From Bacillota bacterium (GTDB taxonomy: Bacteria > Bacillota > Clostridia > Lachnospirales > Lachnospiraceae), in assembly GCA_023399455.1 (NCBI GenBank), contig JAEWPN010000197.1:1-12647 (forward strand): a DNA stretch of 12,647 nucleotides. Direction: 5' to 3'. The notes below the pieces were generated by a model that saw nothing but the letters and a program-made list of their open reading frames with translations, was not told where the DNA came from and made no database searches. The position numbers and the translations under genes were made by a program. This document shows, piece by piece, positions 1-5,008 of the stretch (positions within the stretch are counted from its first letter, which is position 1; each line of letters starts with the position of its first letter).

Positions 1-745
1 TTTCATCCTCAAAAGGCTCCGACTTAAAATAAAGCATGATGCCGGAATCGATTTCGATGATTTCATATTTTTCCGGGATAGCAGCATTATAGCTGAAAGG
101 GACCTCAATACCGGCAGCAGTGGAGGCAGTACCTTCCTTTATCAGGGAATCCGGCAGCTCTATAATAGCGGCGTTATCCATTTTCTCGGGAATGCTGTTC
201 ATGGTTCCCTCCCAATCGCAGCCATTCTCCTCGCAGAAGGACCAATAATCATGAGCATTGGCAGAGCGTAAAATAATTAACCTTCTTTTTGGTTTTTCAA
301 CCGGTGTGACTGTGCAAACCATAGTTTCCTTATCCATTTCCAATCTCTCCTTATGATTAAGATAGGTATGATATGCCCATACGGGATACTGGACGAACAA
401 AGGGATAGCTCTCGGTGATTTCCGATACTCGGCGGGGCCGATCTGAAAGCTTTTTTTAAAGGCTCTTGTGTAACCCTCATGTGTCTCGTAATTGCTATCC
501 AGTGCGATGTCTATAATGTTTTTTTCGGTTTTCAGGAGCTTTTTCGTACTCGAAGTGAGCATTGTTCTTCGTACATATTCGTTCGGCGTCATATGCAGCA
601 GCTCGCAAAAAAGCCGCTTAGCGTGCCTTTGCGAATATCCGGTGTGTTCATACATCGCTTCCAGACTAAAATTTGTTTCCGCGATGTTTTTCTTTATATA
701 GTCCTGCATCGCCTGAACTATTTCAATTTTATCATCCTGATTCAT
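1..745 (-). CDS. AraC-family transcriptional regulator with GyrI-like effector domain, 3' end beyond window
   Basis: Reading the minus strand from the ATG at 745-743 gives 248 uninterrupted codons that leave the window at base 1, so the C-terminus is missing (family members are often about 290 residues). Residues 1-112 form an AraC-type double helix-turn-helix DNA-binding domain, with the typical second-helix segment IIDIALDSNYETHEGYTRAFKKSF and the closing GPAEYRKS. From about residue 141 a GyrI/BmrR-type effector-binding domain begins (TVTPVEKPKRRLIILRS..., then a CEENGCDWEG segment). The HTH is N-terminal and the ligand domain C-terminal, as in Rob/SoxS-like clostridial regulators, so it probably senses a small hydrophobic or cationic compound. 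A ribosome site (AAGGTAAGG) lies just before the ATG. It is divergent from the Rrf2 gene. The ligand and targets are not visible. Confidence 0.88.
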   Translation of the reverse strand, partial: MNQDDKIEIVQAMQDYIKKNIAETNFSLEAMYEHTGYSQRHAKRLFCELLHMTPNEYVRRTMLTSSTKKLLKTEKNIIDIALDSNYETHEGYTRAFKKSFQIGPAEYRKSPRAIPLFVQYPVWAYHTYLNHKERLEMDKETMVCTVTPVEKPKRRLIILRSANAHDYWSFCEENGCDWEGTMNSIPEKMDNAAIIELPDSLIKEGTASTAAGIEVPFSYNAAIPEKYEIIEIDSGIMLYFKSEPFEDE

Positions 746-825
746 ATCCTTACCTTCATGAATATTTTATAATAATTTCAGATTATTCTCTTGACTTAAA
801 AGGACAAAAACTCATATGTACGAAA

Positions 826-854
826 AGTATATCATTGTCTTATAGTCAAAGCAA
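826..854 (-). promoter_or_regulatory. Possible promoter of the AraC-family gene
   Basis: On the minus strand TTGCTT (854-849) and TATACT (831-826) are separated by exactly 17 bp, about 80 bp before the AraC-family start codon. The -10 is good and the -35 moderate. Called by eye in AT-rich sequence, so uncertain. Confidence 0.35.
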
Positions 855-899
855 TCATCTATATTATCTTATATTTTAGCCTTTGGAAAAATTATAATA

Positions 900-922
900 A
901 TTCCTACTCGGTTAATAGGAGA
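900..922. promoter_or_regulatory. Putative Rrf2/CymR-type operator upstream of the Rrf2 gene
   Basis: An imperfect dyad, TTCCTA, nine bases, TAGGAGA, with core arms TCCTA (902-906) and TAGGA (916-920), sits directly against the -35 of the downstream promoter. A related dyad (CCAATA...TAGGA) overlaps the start region of the sulfur operon promoter at 4555-4572. The position suggests repression of the gene's own promoter, as is common for Rrf2 regulators. The link to this regulator is inferred from shared spacing and arms. Confidence 0.42.
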
Positions 923-951
923 TTGACAAATGAGCCAATTTTTTTTATTAT
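923..951 (+). promoter_or_regulatory. Sigma-A type promoter of the Rrf2-peptidase cluster
   Basis: TTGACA (923-928) is followed after 17 bp by TATTAT (946-951). A TATAAT directly after it (951-956) would need a 22-bp spacer and is less likely. The start codon of the Rrf2 gene is about 55 bp further on. Confidence 0.7.
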
Positions 952-1010
952 ATAATTCATAAAACATATTATTATAGTATGAAATAAAAGATTAAGAAAA
1001 GGGGACTAGC

Positions 1011-1457
1011 ATGAGAATATCATCTAAAGGCCGCTATGCATTGGCTGCTGTGACGAATATGGCGCAGCGCTATGACAGCGGAGAATATGCAACGGTAATT
1101 AACATTTCAAAGGAGCTCGGTATATCGAAGATATATCTGGAGCAGGTTTTCTCTCTTTTAAAACGGGGAGGAGTGGTTACATCGACGAAGGGGGCGCAGG
1201 GAGGCTATCTGCTTTCGCGCAAGCCGGGGCAGATAACGGTATACGAGGTGCTGACTTCGGTAGAGGATTCCTTATTTGAAAGAACGCAGGAGACTGTAGC
1301 AGAGACGGCTATGGATATTGAGAGCGCTCTTAGAATAAAGGTGTTCGATACACTGGATAGGACGATAAGCGGGACCTTGCATGGGATTACCCTTTTAGAC
1401 CTTGTGAATGAAGCCGAAAGGCATAAAGGCGAACATGAAATTATGTTTTATATCTAA
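1011..1457 (+). CDS. Rrf2-family transcriptional regulator (CymR-like, no Fe-S cysteines)
   Basis: A 148-residue protein of standard Rrf2 length. The N-terminus MRISSKGRYALAAVTNMA, the winged HTH through about residue 70 (ISKELGISKIYLEQVFSLLKRGG, then the wing STKGAQGGYLLSR) and the C-terminal dimerisation helix are all recognisable. There is no cysteine in the whole protein, so it cannot hold the three-Cys iron-sulfur cluster of IscR or NsrR. Cluster-free Rrf2 proteins include CymR, the repressor of cysteine metabolism in Bacillus and Staphylococcus, which acts with CysK. The dyad at its own promoter and the similar one at the sulfur operon promoter fit a CymR-like role, but this is inferred. 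The start is set by AAGGGGA about 6 nt upstream. It probably leads an operon with the two following peptidase-type genes. Confidence 0.92.
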   Translation: MRISSKGRYALAAVTNMAQRYDSGEYATVINISKELGISKIYLEQVFSLLKRGGVVTSTKGAQGGYLLSRKPGQITVYEVLTSVEDSLFERTQETVAETAMDIESALRIKVFDTLDRTISGTLHGITLLDLVNEAERHKGEHEIMFYI

Positions 1458-1500
1458 ACCATATCCCCACAGATTTCTGGACTTTGGAAGGAGTATATTT

Positions 1501-2634
1501 ATGAAAATGACAATTGATAAAGAAAGACTCGTTAAGGAATTTACCCGGCTGGTATCCATAGACAGTCCTTCCCTGTTGGAAAGGGAGATGGGCGATTATT
1601 TGAAAAATAAGCTGGAGGAGCTGGGTTTTGACGTGGCGGAGGACGACGCAGGCAGTAAGCTGGGCGGAAACTGCGGCAATATATACGGTTTTTTGGAGGG
1701 CAGAGAAGAATTGGAGCCGCTTCTTTTCTGTGTCCATATGGATACGGTGGAGCCTTCCAGGGGAAAACAGGCAGTTTTAGGCGCTGACGGTGTAATCCGG
1801 AGTAAGGGAGACACTGTATTGGGGGCAGATGATTTTGCGGGAATTGCAGCGATTTTAGAAGCCTTGTACACGATAAAGGAAAAGCGGCTGGAGCATCGGC
1901 CCATCGAAGTGTTGTTTACGGTCGCAGAGGAAATTTACTGCAAGGGTGCCAAGGTGTTTGATTACAGTAAAATTAAATCCAAAGAAGCATATGTGCTCGA
2001 CCTGACGGGAGCCGTGGGAGGGGCTGCTTATCAGGCACCTTCTATCCTTTCCCTGAATATAGAGGTTAACGGAAAAGCATCTCATGCGGGATTTGCACCC
2101 CATATGGGCATTCATGCAATACAGGCGGCAGCCGATGCCATAGCCAGGCTGAAGCTGGGGCACATCGACGATATTACCACACTTAATATAGGAGTGATAC
2201 AAGGCGGACTCGCCACCAATATTGTTCCGGCATTGTGTGTGGTCGGCGGAGAGATACGCAGCTATTCCCATAAGAAGGCAATGGAAGCGGCGCAGGAAGT
2301 AAAAAAGCGATTTGAAAAATCGGCGGAAGCTTTTAAGGCTACGGTAAAGTTCGAAGTGATTACCAATTGCCAAGCGTATGAAACGCCCAAGGAGCATTCC
2401 GTGGTCCGCAGGTTTGAAGAGGCATGCCGGACCTTACACATGCCGTCCTCTCTCCAGCAGACGTTCGGCGGCAGTGATAACAATGCGATGTCAGAGCATG
2501 GTATTACGGGAATCGTGCTTGCCTGCGCCATGAACCAGTGTCACTCCTGCGAGGAGTATACTACAGTGGAGGAGCTTGTAAAAATTGCGGAATTGACGAG
2601 AGTACTTATGACGAGCGAGGTGAATGCGGGATGA
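1501..2634 (+). CDS. PepT-like M20-family metallopeptidase
   Basis: 377 residues, a full-length M20 peptidase of the peptidase T-like group. Zinc-site motifs appear in order: HMD (H79, D81), GADD with bridging D110, the catalytic AEE (E143-E144), DLTG (D167) and a late His in CHSCEE (H348). The lid/dimerisation domain lies between about 175 and 290 and contains the typical GKASHAGFAPHMGIHAI segment. It probably acts in the cytoplasm as an aminopeptidase on di- or tripeptides; the substrate is not evident. The start at 1501 is chosen because AAGGAG lies 7 nt upstream. The frame is open back to 1408, but that stretch overlaps the Rrf2 gene and has no family similarity. Its stop overlaps the next gene's ATG (ATGA), which indicates translational coupling. 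Confidence 0.9.
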   Translation: MKMTIDKERLVKEFTRLVSIDSPSLLEREMGDYLKNKLEELGFDVAEDDAGSKLGGNCGNIYGFLEGREELEPLLFCVHMDTVEPSRGKQAVLGADGVIRSKGDTVLGADDFAGIAAILEALYTIKEKRLEHRPIEVLFTVAEEIYCKGAKVFDYSKIKSKEAYVLDLTGAVGGAAYQAPSILSLNIEVNGKASHAGFAPHMGIHAIQAAADAIARLKLGHIDDITTLNIGVIQGGLATNIVPALCVVGGEIRSYSHKKAMEAAQEVKKRFEKSAEAFKATVKFEVITNCQAYETPKEHSVVRRFEEACRTLHMPSSLQQTFGGSDNNAMSEHGITGIVLACAMNQCHSCEEYTTVEELVKIAELTRVLMTSEVNAG

Positions 2635-3251
2635 AGAATCCTTTGAACTACCAGATTACGGAATATGACTGCGGTCCGACTACTTTAATAAATGCGATGA
2701 GCTTTTTGTTCCGGCGTGAGCAGATTCCGCCCGATATTATCAAACATATCATGCTTTTTTGTCTGGATGCCTATAACGAAAAGGGAGAATTCGGGAAAAA
2801 CGGAACCTCGCGCATGGCGATGATGTTCATATGCGATTGGCTTAACCAGTTTGGAAAGGTGAAAAAGGTTCCGGTGCAGAGCGAATATCTTACGGGGGAA
2901 GACGTCTCTGTCGGGGAAAACAGCAGGATTATATCGGCGTTGCAGCAGGGCGGCGCAGTAGTGGCCCGGGTTATGTACGGCTGCTGGCATTATGTGCTGC
3001 TGACGGGAATCGATGAAAAAAGAGTCTGCCTGTTCGATCCTTATTATAGGAAAAAGCCGTTTAAGCAAGAGGAAATTGAGTTGATTACGGATATGCCCTA
3101 CAGTTTTAACCGCCGTGTACCCTATGGTATGATGAACGATGCGGGCAAGGGTCCCTATGCGCTTGGGCCGAAAGAAACCCGCGAGGCGGTCATTATTTTT
3201 AATAAAGATACGCAGAAAACGCCGGCGAGAACTATCGAATACTTCATATAG
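2631..3251 (+). CDS. Peptidase C39-like family protein
   Basis: 206 residues. A papain-fold Cys-His-Asp triad is visible: C14 in EYDCGPTTL, H120 in CWHYVLLTGID and D136 in LFDPYY. The EYDCGPTTL box and the WHYVLLTG/FDP spacing are those of C39-like domains. There is no signal peptide, membrane segment or ABC transporter fusion, so this is a free-standing soluble protein rather than a bacteriocin-exporter protease. It begins at the ATG that overlaps the stop of the M20 peptidase by 4 nt, with GAGGTGA 8 nt upstream. The frame is open further upstream, but inside the peptidase gene. The tight coupling suggests a shared peptide substrate or precursor; the actual substrate is unknown. Confidence 0.82.
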   Translation: MKNPLNYQITEYDCGPTTLINAMSFLFRREQIPPDIIKHIMLFCLDAYNEKGEFGKNGTSRMAMMFICDWLNQFGKVKKVPVQSEYLTGEDVSVGENSRIISALQQGGAVVARVMYGCWHYVLLTGIDEKRVCLFDPYYRKKPFKQEEIELITDMPYSFNRRVPYGMMNDAGKGPYALGPKETREAVIIFNKDTQKTPARTIEYFI

Positions 3252-3288
3252 TAGTGTAACCTTACAGCAGAGTATGGGAGGTGGAAGG

Positions 3289-3627
3289 ATGGTAAAGCGT
3301 GAAGAGGTTATTGCATTTTGCAGTAAATTAGAAGATGTATATGAGGACTATCCGTTTCACGATCCTAATTGGACGGTGATGCGGCATAAGAAAAATCAAA
3401 AGGTATTTGCCTGGATATATGAAAAGGATGGCCATATATGGGTTAATGTAAAATGTAATGAGGAATGGCGGGATTTCTGGCGGGATGCGTTTAATTCGGT
3501 GGTGCCGGGCTATCATTTAAACAAGAAGTATTGGAACTCCATTATTTTGGATGGAACGGTACCGGATAAAGACATAGAAAGAATGATTGAGGAAAGCTAT
3601 GAACTTACAGATTTTCGGAACAAATAA
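3289..3627 (+). CDS. MmcQ/YjbR family protein
   Basis: 112 residues, the normal size of the MmcQ/YjbR (CyaY-like fold) family. Recognisable parts are the N-terminal segment FCSKLEDVYEDYPFHDPNWTV, the core KVFAWIYEKDGHIWVNVKC, and the C-terminal PGYHLNKKYWNSIILDGTVP with the late acidic helix. The family is often annotated as DNA-binding, but its function is not established. The start at 3289 has GGGAGG about 7 nt upstream; an in-frame ATG at 3274 would place that ribosome site inside the gene. The end overlaps the start of the broken ArsC-family gene by 29 nt, so the two were once translated as a coupled pair. Confidence 0.87.
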   Translation: MVKREEVIAFCSKLEDVYEDYPFHDPNWTVMRHKKNQKVFAWIYEKDGHIWVNVKCNEEWRDFWRDAFNSVVPGYHLNKKYWNSIILDGTVPDKDIERMIEESYELTDFRNK

Positions 3628-3658
3628 ATGTTACCATCGTTTGACAAGGTCTTACGCG

Positions 3659-3766
3659 CCCTGAACCATGAAATTTGCTTGATTTTCTGCGTTGTCCTCA
3701 ATCGGCGTACGTCCAGTACGCCTCGATCGTCCGCCTTGAAAATCAGGCAAATTTCTATGGTCAGGG
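3659..3766. repeat. First internal hairpin of the MITE
   Basis: The outer arms 3659-3687 and 3738-3766 pair over about 29 positions with few mismatches (CCCTGA...AAATTTGC...GATTTTC against its complement). At the tip a perfect 7-bp stem, GGCGTAC gtcca GTACGCC (3704-3722), closes a 5-nt loop. Confidence 0.82.
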
Positions 3767-3773
3767 TCGAAGA

Positions 3774-3881
3774 GTCGGAAAGGGACAAATTTTCGTCCCT
3801 GCAAGGCACTTGACCGACGCGTACTGGGCGTACGCGGAGCGAAAGTAACGCGGCAGGAACAAAAATTTGCCCTTATCCGAC
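3774..3881. repeat. Second internal hairpin of the MITE
   Basis: The outer arms starting GTCGGA (3774) and ending TCCGAC (3881) pair over roughly 30 positions with small mismatches, including a GGGACAAATTTT/AAAATTTGCCC part. The tip again carries a GCGTAC/GTACGC stem around a 5-nt loop (TGGGC), so it resembles the first hairpin in layout and apical sequence. Confidence 0.75.
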
Positions 3882-4227
3882 CGTGTGTGACCTTGTCAAA
3901 CGATGGTACGACACGAAGAAGGCGCAAAGGTATTTCAAGGAACGCGGTGTGAAGTTCCAGTTCATTGATTTGAATGAAAAAGGTATGAGCAGAGGGGAAT
4001 TCGTTAGTGTGAAGCAGGCGGTCGGCGGACTGGAAGCCATGCTGAACGAAAACTGCAAGGATAAGGATGTGCTCGCTCTGATAAAATATATTGCGGAAGA
4101 AGACAAAGAAGGAAAAGTGCTTGAAAATCAGCAGGTACTTTTAACGCCCATCGTAAGAAATGGCAAAATGGCCACAGTAGGATATAAGCCGGAGGTATGG
4201 AAGGGCTGGGAATAGATTGTAAGGAAA

Positions 4228-4277
4228 CCTTGTTAATCATGGATGAGAATTCATAGGTTAACAAGGCTTCTTTTTAT
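4228..4277 (+). terminator. Intrinsic terminator after the ArsC-family pseudogene
   Basis: CCTTGTTAA (4228-4236) pairs perfectly with TTAACAAGG (4258-4266), followed by a T-rich run (TTCTTTTTATT). It lies 12 nt after the pseudogene stop and probably ends the Rrf2-peptidase transcript. The loop is long (21 nt) with a possible extra CAT/ATG pairing. Confidence 0.75.
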
Positions 4278-4283
4278 TCTAAA

Positions 4284-4369
4284 ATCAGGGTGTCAAAAGG
4301 TTCTTTTTGCGAACGTCTTTGGGCATATTGTCTCTAATATTTTAAAAAAGGACCTCTTGACACCCTGAT
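4284..4369. repeat. 86-bp inverted-repeat element with about 26-bp arms
   Basis: The left arm from ATCAGGGTGTCAA (4284) and the right arm ending TTGACACCCTGAT (4369) are complementary over about 26 positions with two or three mismatches, and they enclose roughly 35 AT-rich bases. There is no coding capacity and no obvious target duplication. It could be a small non-autonomous element or an old solo terminus pair. Its hairpin could also stop transcription in either direction. The arms differ from those of the 273-bp MITE. Confidence 0.7.
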
Positions 4370-4524
4370 CATCCTAAAAAGAATCCATGTGAAAAGGGTA
4401 AGGAAATTGCCGGATAAAACATACTAAACATATATGAAATAATAAAAATTGTATAAATATAAGCGTATTAATCAACTATAATTTAGATGAAATGACAAAA
4501 TTGAGAAAAACAATATATCTTTTA

Positions 4525-4553
4525 TTGACAAATAAAAATCAAAAACATATAAT
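4525..4553 (+). promoter_or_regulatory. Consensus sigma-A promoter of the sulfur amino-acid operon
   Basis: TTGACA (4525-4530), a 17-bp spacer and TATAAT (4548-4553) match the consensus at every position. Transcription should start near 4560 and run through the Cys leader into metN. Such a strong core promoter needs control by other means, and the operator and attenuator that follow provide candidates. Confidence 0.85.
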
Positions 4554-4574
4554 ACCAATAAGTTTACTAGGAAA
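4553..4574. promoter_or_regulatory. Putative Rrf2/CymR-type operator over the transcription start
   Basis: The dyad ACCAATA...CTAGGAAA (CC at 4555-4556, TAGGA at 4568-4572) begins directly after the -10 box and covers the expected start site. The arms and spacing resemble the dyad at 900-922 (CC[AT]A, then TAGGA in the same relative position). A protein bound here would block initiation. Assignment to the Rrf2 protein at 1011 is inferred. Confidence 0.42.
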
Positions 4575-4604
4575 TAGTTGGGATTCCGGAAGGGAGAAAT
4601 AATT

Positions 4605-4715
4605 ATGCAAAACAGAACAGTTGCAGTTAACAGAATCATACGTACCTCTATAGGAATGCAGTGTTGCTGTATTTCTTGTTGTGTTATGCAAAAATATAAT
4701 TTCTCCGGGGGATAA
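4605..4715 (+). CDS. Cysteine-rich leader peptide (36 aa), sensor of a transcription attenuator
   Basis: A 36-codon ORF with a strong ribosome site (GGGAG, 8 nt upstream) that begins about 45 nt after the expected transcription start. It reads MQNRTVAVNRIIRTSIGM, then Q-CCC-I-S-CC, then a short tail ending in SGG. Five Cys codons (4662-4670 and 4677-4682) lie within seven codons, far above chance for a peptide of this size in a low-Cys organism. It has no hydrophobic signal peptide or bacteriocin-like layout. The stop at 4713-4715 is 4 nt before a candidate antiterminator strand and 30 nt before a terminator, and the genes downstream make cysteine. By analogy with trp and his leaders, ribosome stalling at Cys codons when Cys-tRNA is scarce would permit read-through. 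The peptide itself probably has no other role. Confidence 0.85.
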   Translation: MQNRTVAVNRIIRTSIGMQCCCISCCVMQKYNFSGG

Positions 4716-4718
4716 AAT

Positions 4719-4767
4719 GGTTATATCATCTTGCGAATGCTATTAAGGCAGTCAGGATTATATGATC
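4719..4767 (+). promoter_or_regulatory. Candidate antiterminator pairing of the Cys attenuator
   Basis: Bases 4719-4733 (GGTTATATCATCTTG) can pair with 4753-4767 at 14 of 15 positions (three G-U, one C-U mismatch). This uses the 3' half of the terminator's left arm and its loop, so it cannot coexist with the terminator hairpin. The first strand starts 4 nt after the leader stop codon: a ribosome ending translation there would cover it, whereas one stalled on the Cys codons would leave it free. Found by hand alignment. Confidence 0.6.
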
Positions 4768-4781
4768 CTGGCTGCCTTTTT
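4745..4781 (+). terminator. Intrinsic terminator of the Cys leader (attenuator)
   Basis: AAGGCAGTCAGGAT (4745-4758) pairs with ATCCTGGCTGCCTT (4765-4778) over 14 bp with one G-U, a 6-nt loop, and a run of five Ts (4777-4781). It lies between the leader ORF and metN with no complete gene before it, so it should decide whether the operon is transcribed. Confidence 0.92.
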
Positions 4782-4842
4782 ATATGATAGGAACACTTTG
4801 CTGCTTTAATGTGAGAAAATATTGCTTCTTATGATATAAAAA

Positions 4843-4939
4843 GCCCTTCGGGCAACAATGCGCAGCTACGCGCGCGGAACAAAAGCTGTGCTGCCAAAGT
4901 ATTTGGCCGCGAGATTGTGCGGAGCACATTTTTGTTCTG
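4843..4939. repeat. Intergenic palindromic repeat upstream of metN
   Basis: A tight GCCC-TTC-GGGC hairpin (4843-4853) is followed by a larger imperfect palindrome. The GGAACAAAAGCTGTGCTGC arm (4876-4894) pairs with the GCGGAGCACATTTTTGTTC arm (4919-4937), with a CCAAA-gta-TTTGG stem-loop (4894-4906) between them. The GAACAAAA motif also occurs in the second hairpin of the MITE at 3856-3864. It resembles a dispersed REP-like repeat. It may also act on metN expression, because its 3' arm ends about 24 nt before the ATG of the minicistron and about 70 nt before the metN ATG. The region 4782-4842 holds nothing I can identify. Confidence 0.6.
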
Positions 4940-4962
4940 TAATAAAGAAAGGAGTGTACGAC

Positions 4963-4986
4963 ATGCTTGCCGTGTCAGAGGGCTAA
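4963..4986 (+). other. Seven-codon minicistron before metN (MLAVSEG)
   Basis: The strongest ribosome site in the metN leader, AAAGGAG (4948-4954), is spaced 8 nt from an ATG that opens a seven-codon frame ending in TAA, 22 nt before the metN ATG. The metN ATG itself has no visible ribosome site. Either metN is translated by reinitiation after this mini-ORF, or metN starts at TTG 4967 in its own frame (12 nt from the same ribosome site), or there is a sequence error. Confidence 0.35.
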
Positions 4987-5008
4987 GCGGTACAACAGAC
5001 ATAATATT

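Larger units (their letters stand above)
3634..3906. mobile_element. MITE-like element, 18-bp TIRs, TA target duplication (IS630/Tc1-mariner type)
   Basis: The left end CCATCGTTTGACAAGGTC (3634-3651) is the exact reverse complement of the right end (3889-3906). Each end is flanked by TA (3632-3633 and 3907-3908), and taking out the element plus one TA restores the ArsC-family reading frame, which fixes the borders to the base. It has no coding capacity of its own; the short open frames across it are by-products of its palindromes. TA duplication is the hallmark of IS630/Tc1-mariner transposition, so it was probably moved by a transposase made elsewhere. The interior holds two large hairpins (separate entries). 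Confidence 0.88.
3599..4215 (+). pseudogene. ArsC/Spx-family reductase gene, interrupted by a MITE-like element
   Basis: The gene starts at 3599 with GAGGAAA 4-8 nt upstream and reads MNLQIFGTNKC up to codon 11. It then enters a 273-bp inserted element, where the frame stops at 3662-3664, giving a 21-residue product. Removing the element and one TA copy joins TGT-TA to C-GAC-ACG and restores 113 codons (thioredoxin-like ArsC fold, candidate active Cys C11, then YDTKKAQRYFKERGVKFQF..., SVKQAVGGLEAMLNE, LLTPIVRNGKMATVGYKPEVW). The length and motifs fit the ArsC-family reductase-like proteins common in clostridia. The 275-bp net gain also shifts the frame, so read-through cannot rescue it. The downstream part is intact, which suggests a recent insertion. 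Loss of the redox protein is expected unless the element excises. Confidence 0.9.

Noticed and set aside
277..480. Minus-strand 67-residue frame near the left edge
   Set aside because: It lies inside the AraC-family gene in another frame and has no family likeness; the real frame is the 248-codon one ending at base 1. Plus-strand frames at 479-879 are shadows for the same reason.
1408..1500. Longer N-terminus for the M20 peptidase
   Set aside because: It overlaps the Rrf2 gene, has no ribosome site and no M20 similarity; 1501 has a good AAGGAG.
3628..3927. Open frames across the MITE on both strands
   Set aside because: Their near-identical residue stretches on both strands arise from palindromes; they lack ribosome sites and protein family features.
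4605..4715. Leader ORF as a bacteriocin or metallothionein-like small protein
   Set aside because: No leader cleavage site, immunity or export genes next to it, and the Cys run sits at the position expected for a stalling sequence before a terminator.
4554..4966. T-box or SAM riboswitch for the met/mcc operon
   Set aside because: No T-box AGGGTGG core or S-box-like conserved core was found, while the Cys leader ORF with its terminator gives a direct explanation.
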